From assembly GCA_965220245.1 (NCBI GenBank), contig CBDCPI010000013.1, positions 62,001-126,000 on the forward strand: DNA of 64,000 nt. Direction: 5' to 3'. Shown piece after piece: positions 26,255 to 35,657 of this stretch (the first letter of the stretch is position 1; each line of letters starts with the position of its first letter). Source of the stretch: CBDCPI01 sp965220245. Lineage in GTDB: Bacteria > Chloroflexota > Dehalococcoidia > Lucifugimonadales > UBA3495. A model generated the notes under the pieces. It searched no databases and was not told the origin of the DNA. It saw nothing but the letters and a program-made list of their open reading frames with translations. The position numbers were made by a program, and so were the translations under genes.

Positions 26255-27151
26255 CTACACGACAGGGTCAGCGCCACCCAACCGGACTGAGGCCTCGGAG
26301 GAACCCGAAGACCGGGATGAGCCAGACGACATAACGGAGAGAAGCAGGTCTACTCTCAGCCGGTCCGCCTTATATGCCGGCAGACCCGCCAACCGGTCTG
26401 CCGGGGACACCCTCCGGTGCGCCGCCCGGTCTCCCAGTGTCGCCAAGTAGGTCTGCGGGACCCGCGTCCAGCCCCCATCACCTCCAAGGAGGGTAGGCAG
26501 GGGCACTTCAGCCCCGATCATGTTGATCGAGAACGTGTACTGGAACATGTGGGGGTGCAGACCGGGAAGACCGCCCCTCCGTCCCAACCGCTTCAGCCAG
26601 TCCTGGTTCATCGGCCCACCCCGGCAGTCCAAGGCTCCAGCGCATCCCGCACCGGCCCATCGCCCGGATCGTAACCGCTCTCAAGTACATGTACCGCTCC
26701 CGGCGTCCCTTCCCCTCAACCAGGACACGCCGCTCCATGAGGTCGACGCTCCCCACCGTCAGCCGGGCGATTTCCTCCCGCCTGAGGCACCTTCGGGTGC
26801 GGAATGTCAGAGAGAGGGTTCTCCTTGACATAACCCTCGGAGACGCACCAGTTGAAGAACCGCTTGATCCTCCAGTACTGGTTCCGTAGTAGGAGTCACT
26901 GATGGGGCCGTCCTCGCCGGAACGCTTGGGCCAGCCCTTAAGCGCCGCCAATACTGGCGGAGATGGAACTTGCTGAGCCCGTCGACCATGGGCTAGCCGA
27001 CCTCCCGGGCGAACTCGGCCATGAACCCCAAGACGATCCGCTGGGCCTCAATGGTCCCCCGGGAACGGTTGCTGATCTCCTGGTCCAAGAGGAAATTTTC
27101 GATGGCCTCTGGGACCGGTAGGTAGCGCTCGAAAAGTTGCTTGGAGCTCTA
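26255..27151 (-). pseudogene. tyrosine recombinase / integrase remnant next to tRNA-Arg
   Basis: Translating across frames gives, in order, a core-binding domain (VPEAIENFLLDQEISNRSRG and EAQRIVLGFMAEFAREV; then YWRIKRFFNWCVSEGYVKEN), the first catalytic-domain block LRREEIARLTVGSVDL with RRVLVEGKGRRERY, and the C-terminal block LHPHMFQYTFSINMIGAEVP with WTRVPQTYLATLGDRAAHRR. The H-x-x-R box reads H-M-F-Q, so the catalytic Arg is lost. There are also an in-frame stop and at least two frameshifts. The gene pointed away from the tRNA-Arg 3' end 75 bp upstream, the usual layout for a tRNA-targeting integrase. Confidence 0.7.
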
Positions 27152-27225
27152 ATTTCTTGAAAACTAGGGCCACTGAATAGAGTATACGGTAGAGAGAATC
27201 TATGGAGTTACAACATCCGGTAGGA

Positions 27226-27301
27226 TGGCGCGCTTGGCGGGACTCGAACCCACGGCCTCTGCCTCCGCAGGGCAGCGCTCTATCCACTGAGCTACAAGCG
27301 C
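27226..27301 (-). tRNA. tRNA-Arg (GCG)
   Basis: 76 nt with encoded CCA. The acceptor stem GCGCTTG / CAAGCGC has discriminator G73. The anticodon stem CTGCC / GGCAG holds the loop CTGCGGA, anticodon GCG. It lies just downstream of two other tRNAs and next to the integrase remnant. Confidence 0.95.
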
Positions 27302-27370
27302 GCGTTGTGCCAAGAAAAGCCTGGCTGTTTCCCCGTCCGGGGCAACCATCGCTGATGGCCACCCTGGCAT

Positions 27371-27456
27371 TGGTGCCGAGGGAGGGATTTGAACCCACAC
27401 ATCCGTAAGGACACTGCGCCCTGAACGCAGCGCGTCTGCCGTTCCGCCACCTCGGC
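27371..27456 (-). tRNA. tRNA-Leu (CAG)
   Basis: 86 nt with encoded CCA and the long variable arm of class II tRNAs. The acceptor stem begins GCCGAGG and the anticodon loop TTCAGGG gives anticodon CAG. Confidence 0.95.
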
Positions 27457-27490
27457 TAGTCCAGGCCCGGAGCACCCTTGGCTGGTCTTA

Positions 27491-27566
27491 TGGTGGGCGA
27501 TGGAGGATTTGAACCTCCGGCCTCCTCGGTGTGAACGAGGCGCTCTAACCACTGAGCTAACCGCCC
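27491..27566 (-). tRNA. tRNA-Val (CAC)
   Basis: 76 nt with encoded CCA. Acceptor stem GGGCGGT / ATCGCCC. The anticodon stem CCTCG / CGAGG holds TTCACAC, anticodon CAC. First of the Val-Leu-Arg cluster in transcription order. Confidence 0.95.
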
Positions 27567-27658
27567 TCCCGCTTACTACGGGCCAGATTCAATTATAGGC
27601 AGCCCCAATAAGGGCTGCAACCCTGGTAGCTCGGGCGAAACTAAGATAGATTGCCATT

Positions 27659-28633
27659 ATGAGTAGCTGTCAGCCTAAGTCCACTGTATCCAGTATACGC
27701 CCAAATATGCCGCCAACGTCGTTTCCAGCAACAACTAGAGGCAAAGTCCCGGCCACTCCGCCCTTCGACTTTGCCAAGACCCTGGACTATCTGCGCCCCA
27801 ATCCTCCCCCAGCGATGGACCAAGTGGCCGGGGAAGACTCCTTTATCAAGGCCTTCCGTGTGTGCGGCCAGACCGTGCTCAGCATCGTAGCCAGAAGTGG
27901 AAACCCCGGCAACCCGGGGCTGGCTTATACGTTGTATTCGGCGAGCAGTTTACCCAAGGGCCTGCTGCGGGCTTTCGAGGAACGGCTCCGCGAGTTTCTC
28001 AGCCTGGAACTCGACCTGAGCGGGTTTTATGCGCGGGCCGCCGATGACCCCCAATTCAGGCCCGTGATCCAAGCTTTGTATGGATATCACCCGGTTAGAT
28101 TCCAAAGCCCTTTCGAGGCGGCGGTATGGGCTATCCTCAGCCAGCGAAACCGCCAGACAACTGCCAGGAACATGTACCGCAGCTTGATTACCAGTTTCGG
28201 CCACGCCGTCGAATGGGACGGTGTCATCTATTGGGCCTTCCCGGAACCCGAGGAGTTGGCCGGTTGTAACGAAGGGGATTTGGCGTTCGTAGCTCGGAAC
28301 CTGCGCCGCGGGGAGTTCCTGATTGACGCCGCAAGGTCTTTTGCTTTGGTGTCTTCCGATTTTCTAACCTCGGCGGACTTTGGGGAAATTGATGACTGGC
28401 TACGGACTATCAACGGCATCGGCCCTTGGTCCGCCAGCTTCATCTTGGTGCGGGGACTGGGACGGGGCGAAACGGTGCCGCTGCCAGACCAGGGCTTGTT
28501 GGACGCGGCTGCCCGAGTGTACCAAGGTGGTTTGACTATGGGTCCTGAGAATGTTTTGACGATTGCCCGCCGGTACCATCCTTGGCAAGGTCACTGGGCC
28601 CACTACCTGCGGGTGTGGGCCCAACCGCCGTAG
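27659..28633 (+). CDS. AlkA-like DNA-3-methyladenine glycosylase (HhH-GPD)
   Basis: A 324-residue protein. An N-terminal AlkA_N-like beta domain (FDFAKTLDYLRPNPPP) is followed by the helical HhH-GPD core: SPFEAAVWAILSQRNRQTTA, then the helix-hairpin-helix INGIGPWSASFILVRGLGRG and VPLPDQGLLDAAARVY, where the Asp is the expected catalytic residue. It should remove alkylated bases in the cytoplasm. The gene stands alone between the tRNA cluster and a convergent SDR gene. Start ATG 27659 has no clear ribosome site; a later start is possible. Confidence 0.82.
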   Translation: MSSCQPKSTVSSIRPNMPPTSFPATTRGKVPATPPFDFAKTLDYLRPNPPPAMDQVAGEDSFIKAFRVCGQTVLSIVARSGNPGNPGLAYTLYSASSLPKGLLRAFEERLREFLSLELDLSGFYARAADDPQFRPVIQALYGYHPVRFQSPFEAAVWAILSQRNRQTTARNMYRSLITSFGHAVEWDGVIYWAFPEPEELAGCNEGDLAFVARNLRRGEFLIDAARSFALVSSDFLTSADFGEIDDWLRTINGIGPWSASFILVRGLGRGETVPLPDQGLLDAAARVYQGGLTMGPENVLTIARRYHPWQGHWAHYLRVWAQPP

Positions 28634-28652
28634 CCGCAAGCCCTTCGCCAGC

Positions 28653-28666
28653 TTACATAACCTGGT
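28653..28666. repeat. 14-bp inverted repeat, left copy flanking the SDR gene
   Basis: TTACATAACCTGGT, the exact inverse of 29489-29502 on the other side of the SDR gene. Confidence 0.55.
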
Positions 28667-28672
28667 AACGGC

Positions 28673-29422
28673 TCAGGCGGCGGTCATGCCGCCATCAATA
28701 ACAAGCTCGCTGCCGGTGACGAAGGACGCCTCGTCGGAAGCCAAGTAGAGGATCCCGGAGGCAATATCCTCGGGGACGCCCAAGCGGCCCAACGGCGTGC
28801 GGCCCGTCCGGTCCTGCCGCACTTCGGGCGCGGCGTGGTGCTGAGCGGTCATTGGGCTGTCGACGAATCCGGGGTGCACCGAGTTGACCCTGATCCCTTC
28901 CGAGGCATATTGCACTGCCACGGACTTGGTGAAGATACGTACCGCGCCCTTGGAGGCATGGTAGGCCGCCGAGACCGGACTACCAACAATGCCGTAGATT
29001 GAAGAGATGTTGATGATTGACCCGCCGCCGACTTCACGCATGGCCGGAAGGGCTGCTTTGGTGCCGAGAAATACACCCTTGCTGTTAACGTCCATCACTT
29101 CGTCCCAGGAATCTTCGGAGGTTTCCTCGACTCCGGTCCGGCGGCTGATCCCAGCGTTATTGACCAGCACGTCCAGCTTACCGTAGTTGCCTACAGCGAC
29201 CCGTACCGCGTTTTCCCAGTCTTCCTGGCTGGTAACGTCCAAGCGCACGAAGGTTATACGGCCTCTCGCCCCGGCGATTTGGCTCGCAAGTTCTTGCCCC
29301 TCGACCTCCAGCACATCGCCTATGACCACGGCAGCCCCTTCACCGGCCATCAACCGGGCGGTGGCGCCGCCGATGCCCCGAGCGCCGCCGCTGATCAGCG
29401 CAACCTTTCCCGCCAAGCGCAT
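28673..29422 (-). CDS. short-chain dehydrogenase/reductase (classical SDR)
   Basis: A 249-residue classical SDR. The cofactor loop is SGGARGIGGA (G12-x3-G-x-G). NNAG lies at 88-91, the catalytic Ser is at 140/141 (INISSIYG), and Y154/K158 are in YHASK. The C terminus ends with VTGSELVIDGGMTA. D36 after the second strand suggests NAD(H) preference. It oxidises or reduces an alcohol or ketone; substrate unknown. Start ATG 29420-29422. It sits between two 14-bp inverted repeats and converges with the AlkA-like gene. Confidence 0.88.
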   Translation of the reverse strand: MRLAGKVALISGGARGIGGATARLMAGEGAAVVIGDVLEVEGQELASQIAGARGRITFVRLDVTSQEDWENAVRVAVGNYGKLDVLVNNAGISRRTGVEETSEDSWDEVMDVNSKGVFLGTKAALPAMREVGGGSIINISSIYGIVGSPVSAAYHASKGAVRIFTKSVAVQYASEGIRVNSVHPGFVDSPMTAQHHAAPEVRQDRTGRTPLGRLGVPEDIASGILYLASDEASFVTGSELVIDGGMTAA

Positions 29423-29585
29423 AAACCTCTCTCGCGTCGGTAAGCCACCGACGCATAGTCTCCGTCTCGCCTTACATAAAGCCCGAAAACCAGGTTATGT
29501 AAAGGGGCTCAGGGTGCTATGGTAACATAACGTATCTTGTGCGAACCAAGGTCTGAACTTGATTCAGGCCCCCGGCGCTATAGCG
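29423..29585. other. short intergenic region with nested inverted repeats
   Basis: Contains CTTACATAA and TTATGTAAA around 29471-29503, which can pair to form a hairpin, and a further relative GGTAACATAACG near 29521. No gene. Confidence 0.5.
29489..29502. repeat. 14-bp inverted repeat, right copy flanking the SDR gene
   Basis: ACCAGGTTATGTAA, exact inverse of 28653-28666; upstream of the SDR start. Confidence 0.55.
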
Positions 29586-30827
29586 TCAGCCTGTAACACC
29601 AGAGACGGAGACGGTAAGGGGGCCGTCGACACTCATCAACTTGGCTTCAACCTTCTGCAGTAGTTGGTCCAGGTTCCATCCCTTGGCCGCAGAAACAAAG
29701 ACGCTGCCCCGGGCGTCGAGAGTCCGAGTGGAAACCGGCGTGGAGGCCGAGCCGTTGGCAGCAGGAGAAAGCAGGTCGGTCTTGTTGGCCACCAGCAGCC
29801 GGGGCCGGTCGCCAAGCTTAAGGTCTTCAAGGATACCTTCTACCACCTCGGTCTGCTCCGGGGCCTTGGGGTTGGTAATATCGACTACGTGAAGTAGTAT
29901 GTCGGCGTCGGTCAGTTGCTCCAAAGTCGCCCGAAAGGCGGCCACTACCGTAGGAGACAACTTCTGAATGAAACCCACCGTGTCGGTAAGCAACAGTTGT
30001 CCGTCGGAGGGCAGCCTGACCCGGCGGGTCACCGGGTCGAGGGTGGAAAATAGCTGGTCTTCGGCGTCGACTTTAGCGTCGCTGAGGGCGTTGAACAGCG
30101 TGCTCTTGCCAGCGTTGGTGTAACCGACCAAGCTGGCAGTGGGGATGCTGGACTTCTTCCGCCGCCCCATGTATAGCGTGCGGCGCCGGCGTACCCCTTC
30201 CAGTTCTTGCTCTATCCGTTGGATCCGGCGGCGGACCAGCCTCCGGTCGGTCTCGATTTGGGTCTCTCCGGGACCTCTGGTGCCGATGCCTCCGCCGAGT
30301 CTTTCCAAGTGAGACCATTGACCGGCCAAGCGCGGCAGCAGGTACTTGTGCTGGGCCAACTCCACCTGAAGCTTACCTTCATAGGTACGGGCGTGACGGC
30401 CGAAAACATCGAGAATGAGCGCTGTGCGGTCGATTACCTTGATGCCCAGGGTGTTTTCCAGGTTCCGTTGTTGGGTGGGAGTAAGCTCGTCGTCGAAGAT
30501 GACCACGTCGGCGTGATGGGCCGACACTTCCTCCAAGATTTCCTTTAGCTTGCCCTTGCCCACGTAGGTCGGCGTCAACCGCTCCGACCTCTGGCTCACC
30601 CGGCTCACCACCTCGGCGCCCGCAGCCCGAGCCAGATAGTCCAACTCGTTTAGGGTGTCGTCAAGGGTCCAGAGCCGAGGGCCATCCCTTAACTCGACGG
30701 CCACCAAGACCGCCTGCTCCGGTCTTGGTTGAGTGGGTATCGAGCGCTTGGCTATGGGTTCAGCCTCCTGGGGGTGGCGGGATTTGCCAGCTCTCAAGGC
30801 GACGGCATCCCTCCTCCACCCGGTCAT
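29586..30827 (-). CDS. hflX: ribosome-associated GTPase HflX
   Basis: The N-terminal HflX domain (AVLVAVELRDG; DELTPTQQRNLENTLGIKVIDRT; RHARTYEGKLQVELAQHKYLLPRL; GGGIGTRGPGETQIETDRR) is followed by a GTPase domain with G1 GYTNAGKST, G3 DTVG and G4 NKTD. It splits or rescues stalled ribosomes. Start is uncertain: an ATG at 30825-30827 would make it overlap dapL by 68 bp, while the best ribosome site in the region (CAGGAGG at about 30770) is followed 8 nt later by ATA. Its place downstream of dapL, dapF and miaA suggests the same transcript. Confidence 0.93.
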   Translation of the reverse strand: MTGWRRDAVALRAGKSRHPQEAEPIAKRSIPTQPRPEQAVLVAVELRDGPRLWTLDDTLNELDYLARAAGAEVVSRVSQRSERLTPTYVGKGKLKEILEEVSAHHADVVIFDDELTPTQQRNLENTLGIKVIDRTALILDVFGRHARTYEGKLQVELAQHKYLLPRLAGQWSHLERLGGGIGTRGPGETQIETDRRLVRRRIQRIEQELEGVRRRRTLYMGRRKKSSIPTASLVGYTNAGKSTLFNALSDAKVDAEDQLFSTLDPVTRRVRLPSDGQLLLTDTVGFIQKLSPTVVAAFRATLEQLTDADILLHVVDITNPKAPEQTEVVEGILEDLKLGDRPRLLVANKTDLLSPAANGSASTPVSTRTLDARGSVFVSAAKGWNLDQLLQKVEAKLMSVDGPLTVSVSGVTG

Positions 30828-31938
30828 CGAGGGTGGTCAATGACAGCCGGATATAACCTTCTCCATACTGGCCGTAGCTAGACCCCGGCGTCACCACGAT
30901 GTCGATTTCGTCCAGCAGGCGGGCGGCGAACTCAGCGGAGGTATAGCCTTCGGGCACTGCCGCCCAAACGTACAAGCTGGCCCGCGGAACCGGGGCGCGG
31001 AGACCCAGGTTACCCAAAGCGGTGATGACCCGGTCCCGGCGCCTCTGATAGATGGCTACGTTATCCTCCACGCAGTCCTGCGGACCGGTCAGCGCTTCCA
31101 TCGCCATTTCCTGCACGGCTTGGGGAATGCCCGAGTCCAGGTTGGCTTTGATTTGAAACAACGCCCTAACCATGTCCGTGTTGCCTACCGCCATGCCGAT
31201 ACGCCAGCCGGTCATGTTGTAAGTCTTGGAAAGAGAGTGAAACTCCATTCCTACCTCGGCGGAACCGTCGACCTGCATAAAGCTAGAGGCAGTGTAACCA
31301 TCGTACCCGACCTCGCTATAGGCCGCATCGTGGAGGAGGGCAATATCGTTCTCTCGGCAAAAGGCGATGGCGGCGGTAAAGTCCTCTTCGGTGGCAACCG
31401 CGGAAGTTGGGTTATTGGGGTAATTGAGCCACATGACCTTGGCCGCCCGGGCCACGTCTGCGGGGATGGCGTCCAACTCCGGTAGCCAGCCATTCCTTTC
31501 GTAGAGGGGCATTACGTGGCTCTCGGCCCCAGCAAACATTGTGCCCACGCCGTACACCGGGTAGGCCGGGTCCGGGACCAAAGCAATGTCGCCGGGGTCC
31601 AAGAAGCAAAAGGCGGCGTGGCCAATACCCTCCTTGGCTCCGATGAGAGGAAGCACCTCTTTGTCCGGGTCCAAGGTCACGTTGAACCGCTGCTGATACC
31701 AATGGGCGATGGCCCGGCGAAGCTCGGGCAGACCGTCGGTTTCCGGGTACCGGTGGTTGGGAGGGTGCTGAGACGCCGTCAACAAGCGGTCAATAATGGG
31801 CGGCGGCGTGGGTATGTCGGGGTCGCCGATACCGAAGGTAACCACATCCACGCCAGCGGCCCGCTTTTCGGCAATGATGCGGGAGATTTCGACGAACGGG
31901 TAGGGAGCCAGTTTGCTCAACCGTTCAGAAAACTTCAT
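30760..31938 (-). CDS. dapL: LL-diaminopimelate aminotransferase
   Basis: A 392-residue fold-type I PLP aminotransferase. It begins FSERLSKLAPYPFVEISRI, with FGIGDPDIPTPPPI and HRYPETDGLPELRRAIA, which are typical of DapL-type enzymes. The PLP lysine lies in SLSKTYNMTGWRIG; NYPNNPTSAVA holds the cofactor-binding Asn. DapL converts tetrahydrodipicolinate directly to LL-diaminopimelate, bypassing DapD/C/E; DapF, the next step, is encoded just upstream (32863-33717). Between the two dap genes lie HicB and Uma2 genes. Start ATG 31936-31938. Confidence 0.88.
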   Translation of the reverse strand: MKFSERLSKLAPYPFVEISRIIAEKRAAGVDVVTFGIGDPDIPTPPPIIDRLLTASQHPPNHRYPETDGLPELRRAIAHWYQQRFNVTLDPDKEVLPLIGAKEGIGHAAFCFLDPGDIALVPDPAYPVYGVGTMFAGAESHVMPLYERNGWLPELDAIPADVARAAKVMWLNYPNNPTSAVATEEDFTAAIAFCRENDIALLHDAAYSEVGYDGYTASSFMQVDGSAEVGMEFHSLSKTYNMTGWRIGMAVGNTDMVRALFQIKANLDSGIPQAVQEMAMEALTGPQDCVEDNVAIYQRRRDRVITALGNLGLRAPVPRASLYVWAAVPEGYTSAEFAARLLDEIDIVVTPGSSYGQYGEGYIRLSLTTLDDRVEEGCRRLESWQIPPPPGG

Positions 31939-31978
31939 CTTGGTAGTCCCTGTCCTTCATAGATTGGTTGAGGGTAAT

Positions 31979-32242
31979 TCATGCTGCAACCATGATCTCC
32001 CCAGCAATAGCCGGACCAGTTGCCTCAATCTCCAGTGCCTCCACATCCTCAGGTAGTGGGATTCCTCTGTCACGGTATGACTCGATAAACGCTTCCGCCA
32101 TCCCCTTGACGTACTCTAATGCTTCCGAACCCGTTTCTCCCCAAGCGCGGCATCCCGGCAATAACGGGACCTCCGCCATATACATGTCGTTGGTGTCCTC
32201 CGAGGGTTCGTACAGCACTATTGGCAACTTATAGAGCTTCAC
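31979..32242 (-). CDS. HicB-family antitoxin-like protein
   Basis: An 87-residue protein with the HicB N-terminal partial RNase H-like fold: IVLYEPSEDTNDMYMAEVPL, then LPGCRAWGETGSEALEYVKG and AFIESYRDRGIPLPED. It starts at GTG 32240-32242 after GGAGAG. No HicA toxin gene is adjacent, so this is an orphan antitoxin-like gene, or a regulator. It lies inside the dapF-dapL gene order. Confidence 0.8.
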   Translation of the reverse strand: MKLYKLPIVLYEPSEDTNDMYMAEVPLLPGCRAWGETGSEALEYVKGMAEAFIESYRDRGIPLPEDVEALEIEATGPAIAGEIMVAA

Positions 32243-32287
32243 GTCCTGCTCTCCAAATCATCTGCGGAGGAGTGATGCCAGACTGGT

Positions 32288-32863
32288 CTACCCAAAGATT
32301 TGCCGGAGGGGCAACTCTAACCCTTCCAATACCGCGGAGCGCAGGGTGTCCTCCGCGCCATATACCGCCTCGGGAGCGATGCCCTCTGAAGTGAGTTTTA
32401 TGACTCCCACCGTGTCTGTCTCGGGGTCGACCAGCCAGCACTCCAGCACGCCGATTTGACGGTAGTCTTCCAGCTTATCCTGAATGTCCCGGCGGGAGTT
32501 GCTTGGAGACAACACTTCCACGACCAGGTCCGGCGGGACCTCGAATATCTGTAACCCCTTGAGGTGCGAGCGCCCCAGGAACCCAGTTCGTTCAGCGTTG
32601 AAGAACATTATGTCGGGTTGCCTGACCCTCAAGGGTTGGCGTTGGATAAGAAGGTCGCTGGGCGCCGTTAGAACGATCCCCAGTCCGTTGACCATCACGA
32701 ATTCCCAGAGCCTGACGAATATCTCCCCCGTAATCCATTGATGGTCCGGAATCGCTGAAGGGGCTACATGCAATACTCCATCGACGATTTCGTACCGTTG
32801 CTTCGTCTCCGGAAGCGCCAGCCACGACTCGTAGGTCAGCTTCTCGGTCCCAATGCTGTTCAC
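32288..32863 (-). CDS. Uma2 family (DUF820) putative endonuclease
   Basis: A 191-residue paralog of the protein at 11201-11758: LTYESWLALPETKQRYEIVD, RVRQPDIMFF, PPDLVVEVLSPSNSRRDIQD and YRQIGVLECWLVDPET carry the conserved D, D and E positions of the predicted nuclease site. I chose GTG 32861-32863, which shares one base with the dapF stop (TAGTG), so it is translationally coupled to dapF. Start further upstream would overlap dapF. Function unknown. Confidence 0.83.
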   Translation of the reverse strand: MNSIGTEKLTYESWLALPETKQRYEIVDGVLHVAPSAIPDHQWITGEIFVRLWEFVMVNGLGIVLTAPSDLLIQRQPLRVRQPDIMFFNAERTGFLGRSHLKGLQIFEVPPDLVVEVLSPSNSRRDIQDKLEDYRQIGVLECWLVDPETDTVGVIKLTSEGIAPEAVYGAEDTLRSAVLEGLELPLRQIFG

Positions 32864-33717
32864 TAGACAGCCCACTCCCCGCTGAAAACCTCCACCGCAG
32901 GCCCCTCCAAATAGACCTCGCCTTCACCATCCCATTCGATGCCCAAGACACCCCCGGGCAAACTTATGTCAACTTTACCGTGGGCTACTCCTCGGAGATG
33001 GGCGGCCACCGCGATAGCGCAGGCCCCGGTGCCGCAGGCCAAGGTTTCTCCGGAACCGCGCTCCCAGACCCGCGCCGTCAGGTTGCCCTGGGAGCCCAGG
33101 TTGACCACCTCGAAGTTGACCCTTCTCGGGAACATGGGGTCGTGCTCGACCTTGGGGCCGGTAACGTGCAGGGGAAACTCGCTTACCGGCGGCTCCAAAA
33201 AGGCCACTGCGTGAGGATTACCCATGGATACAAAGGTTAGCGGCAGCGTAAAGCCGTCCTTCTCATAGGGGTAGCCAATCACCGGGCCCTCGGCATGTTG
33301 CTCCGGCGGCTCCAATATAACCGGCAAGTCATCCGGATTTAGACCGGGACGACCCATCGCTACTCGGGCAGAGATAACCCGGTCTCCGTCATAGACCGGC
33401 ACGATTGTACGAGTGCCGGCCAGGGTCTCAACGTCAAGGGAACCTCGGCCCGGCGGTACGATACCCCGCTCGATAGCGTACTTAGCGAAGCAGCGAATGC
33501 CGTTGCCGCACATCTCGCCTTCGGACCCATCGGCGTTAAACATGCGCATCTTCAAGTCGGCTTGGTCCGACTCCATGATTAAAATCAGCCCATCACCGCC
33601 TACCCCAAAGTGGCGGTCGCTCATCTGGCGTGACAAGCTGGGCCAATCGTGGTCCAAGCGGCGGGCGTCGACGTACACGTAATCGTTGCCGGCCCCGTGC
33701 ATTTTGGTGAACTTCAT
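32863..33717 (-). CDS. dapF: diaminopimelate epimerase
   Basis: A 284-residue DapF. The two active-site cysteines are C70 (GEMCGNGIRC) and C227 (ETLACGTGAC), each in a conserved loop, with FTKMHGAGNDYVYVD at the N terminus. It converts LL- to meso-diaminopimelate for lysine and peptidoglycan. Length and motifs are normal. Upstream is miaA; downstream come the coupled Uma2 gene, HicB and dapL. Confidence 0.95.
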   Translation of the reverse strand: MKFTKMHGAGNDYVYVDARRLDHDWPSLSRQMSDRHFGVGGDGLILIMESDQADLKMRMFNADGSEGEMCGNGIRCFAKYAIERGIVPPGRGSLDVETLAGTRTIVPVYDGDRVISARVAMGRPGLNPDDLPVILEPPEQHAEGPVIGYPYEKDGFTLPLTFVSMGNPHAVAFLEPPVSEFPLHVTGPKVEHDPMFPRRVNFEVVNLGSQGNLTARVWERGSGETLACGTGACAIAVAAHLRGVAHGKVDISLPGGVLGIEWDGEGEVYLEGPAVEVFSGEWAV

Positions 33718-33815
33718 TGATCTATGTCCGTGATCTATGTCCGTGTCTCAGAATGGCTTTGAGGAAATGCGTCCCTTAGCCAGTGAGATTTTGGGCCCAT
33801 TGTACCATAGGAGAC

Positions 33816-34739
33816 TCAGTCGCTTAGGAACTCTTCCACTAAGCGTTGGGCTTGAGCTTCGAGATCAGGGGCCGCGGCATTCAGCCACTGGATGCGGCTA
33901 TCGGTCGGCTTGAACCAAGTATACTGGCGCCGAACCAAGCGGTGGGTCTGGAACTTGGTGCGCTGGACTGCTTCTTCCAGGGATATCTGGCCGTCCAGGT
34001 ATTGACCCAGTTCCCGGTAGCCTGGGCTGGAAAGCGGGCCTTTGCCGAGAAGGTAACCGCTTGCGGCCAAGTCCCGCACCTCTTTTTCCAGTCCGGAAAG
34101 CATCATCCGGTCCACGCGATCGTCGATACGCCGGTATAGGGCCTGCCGCTCCATGGTTAGACCGATGATGCGACTTTTCACCAACGGTTGGGGTTCGACC
34201 TCGGGTTCTCGTCCCGATTTAAGGCCCCGTTTCACCTCCAAAGCCCGGATGACCCGGCGCAGATTACGGGGGTCTATCTCGGCAGCGCGAAGCGGGTCAG
34301 TCGTCTGTAGCTGCTGGTACACAAACTCTGGCCCGTGACGCTCGGCCTCTTGAAGCTTTTGCCGACGGAACGCGGGGTCGGGCAGGACCGCGGGCACCTG
34401 CCATCCTTCCACCAGCGCCCAGACATATTGCCCGGTGCCTCCCGCAATGATGGGCAAGTGTCCCCGAGCAGTTATGTCCTTGATGGCCGCTTGGGCGAGG
34501 GATACAAAGGTAGCAACGTCGAAGTTTTCGCCCAGGTCCAGGATGTCAAAGAGGTAGTGAGGGACTAGGCTTCGTTCTTGGAGGGAGGGCTTGGCGGTGC
34601 CGATGTCCATGCGCCGGTATACTTGACGGCTGTCGGCATTGATTATTTCGCCGTCAAATCGCCGGGCCAACTCTAGGGCCAACCGCGACTTGCCCACGGC
34701 CGTGGGCCCTACGATGAAGACGACAGGGGTCTTAGCTAC
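33816..34739 (-). CDS. miaA: tRNA dimethylallyltransferase MiaA, start codon unclear
   Basis: The P-loop FIVGPTAVGKSR, then INADSRQVYRRMDIGTAKPS, HYLFDILDLGENFDVATFV and IAGGTGQYVWALVEGW identify MiaA, which adds an isopentenyl group to A37 of tRNAs. The first canonical start in frame is GTG 34695-34697, which lies inside the P-loop and would destroy it. The frame is open to TAG 34791-34793, yet between that stop and the P-loop there is no ATG, GTG or TTG. I end the gene near residue V of VAKTPVV by comparison with normal MiaA starts. An ATG at 34753-34755 would work with a one-base change. Either a rare start codon or a sequence error. Confidence 0.85.
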   Translation of the reverse strand, partial: VAKTPVVFIVGPTAVGKSRLALELARRFDGEIINADSRQVYRRMDIGTAKPSLQERSLVPHYLFDILDLGENFDVATFVSLAQAAIKDITARGHLPIIAGGTGQYVWALVEGWQVPAVLPDPAFRRQKLQEAERHGPEFVYQQLQTTDPLRAAEIDPRNLRRVIRALEVKRGLKSGREPEVEPQPLVKSRIIGLTMERQALYRRIDDRVDRMMLSGLEKEVRDLAASGYLLGKGPLSSPGYRELGQYLDGQISLEEAVQRTKFQTHRLVRRQYTWFKPTDSRIQWLNAAAPDLEAQAQRLVEEFLSD

Positions 34740-34843
34740 GCCGTCACCTTTGCATTTAGCCCGATGAGACCGAGTGCTAAGGTCACACAGCTACCCTTAA
34801 CACGCCAACCCTTGGAAGGCAAGGGCTGATTGGCCTTGGCCAA

Positions 34844-35605
<762 letters not shown>

Positions 35606-35657
35606 GGACCAGTCCTCAATAGGTTATTTGTCCGCCCTAGACGGATGATTGCACCAC

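Noticed and set aside
24343..26951. Many long overlapping open frames on both strands, rich in Pro, Arg and Gly
   Set aside because: They are by-products of high GC in a decayed region; only fragments with family motifs or ribosome sites were kept.
23593..27225. Search for attachment repeats of the decayed element (copy of the tRNA-Arg or tRNA-Glu 3' end)
   Set aside because: No convincing second copy of either tRNA end was found in the region, so borders are not called.
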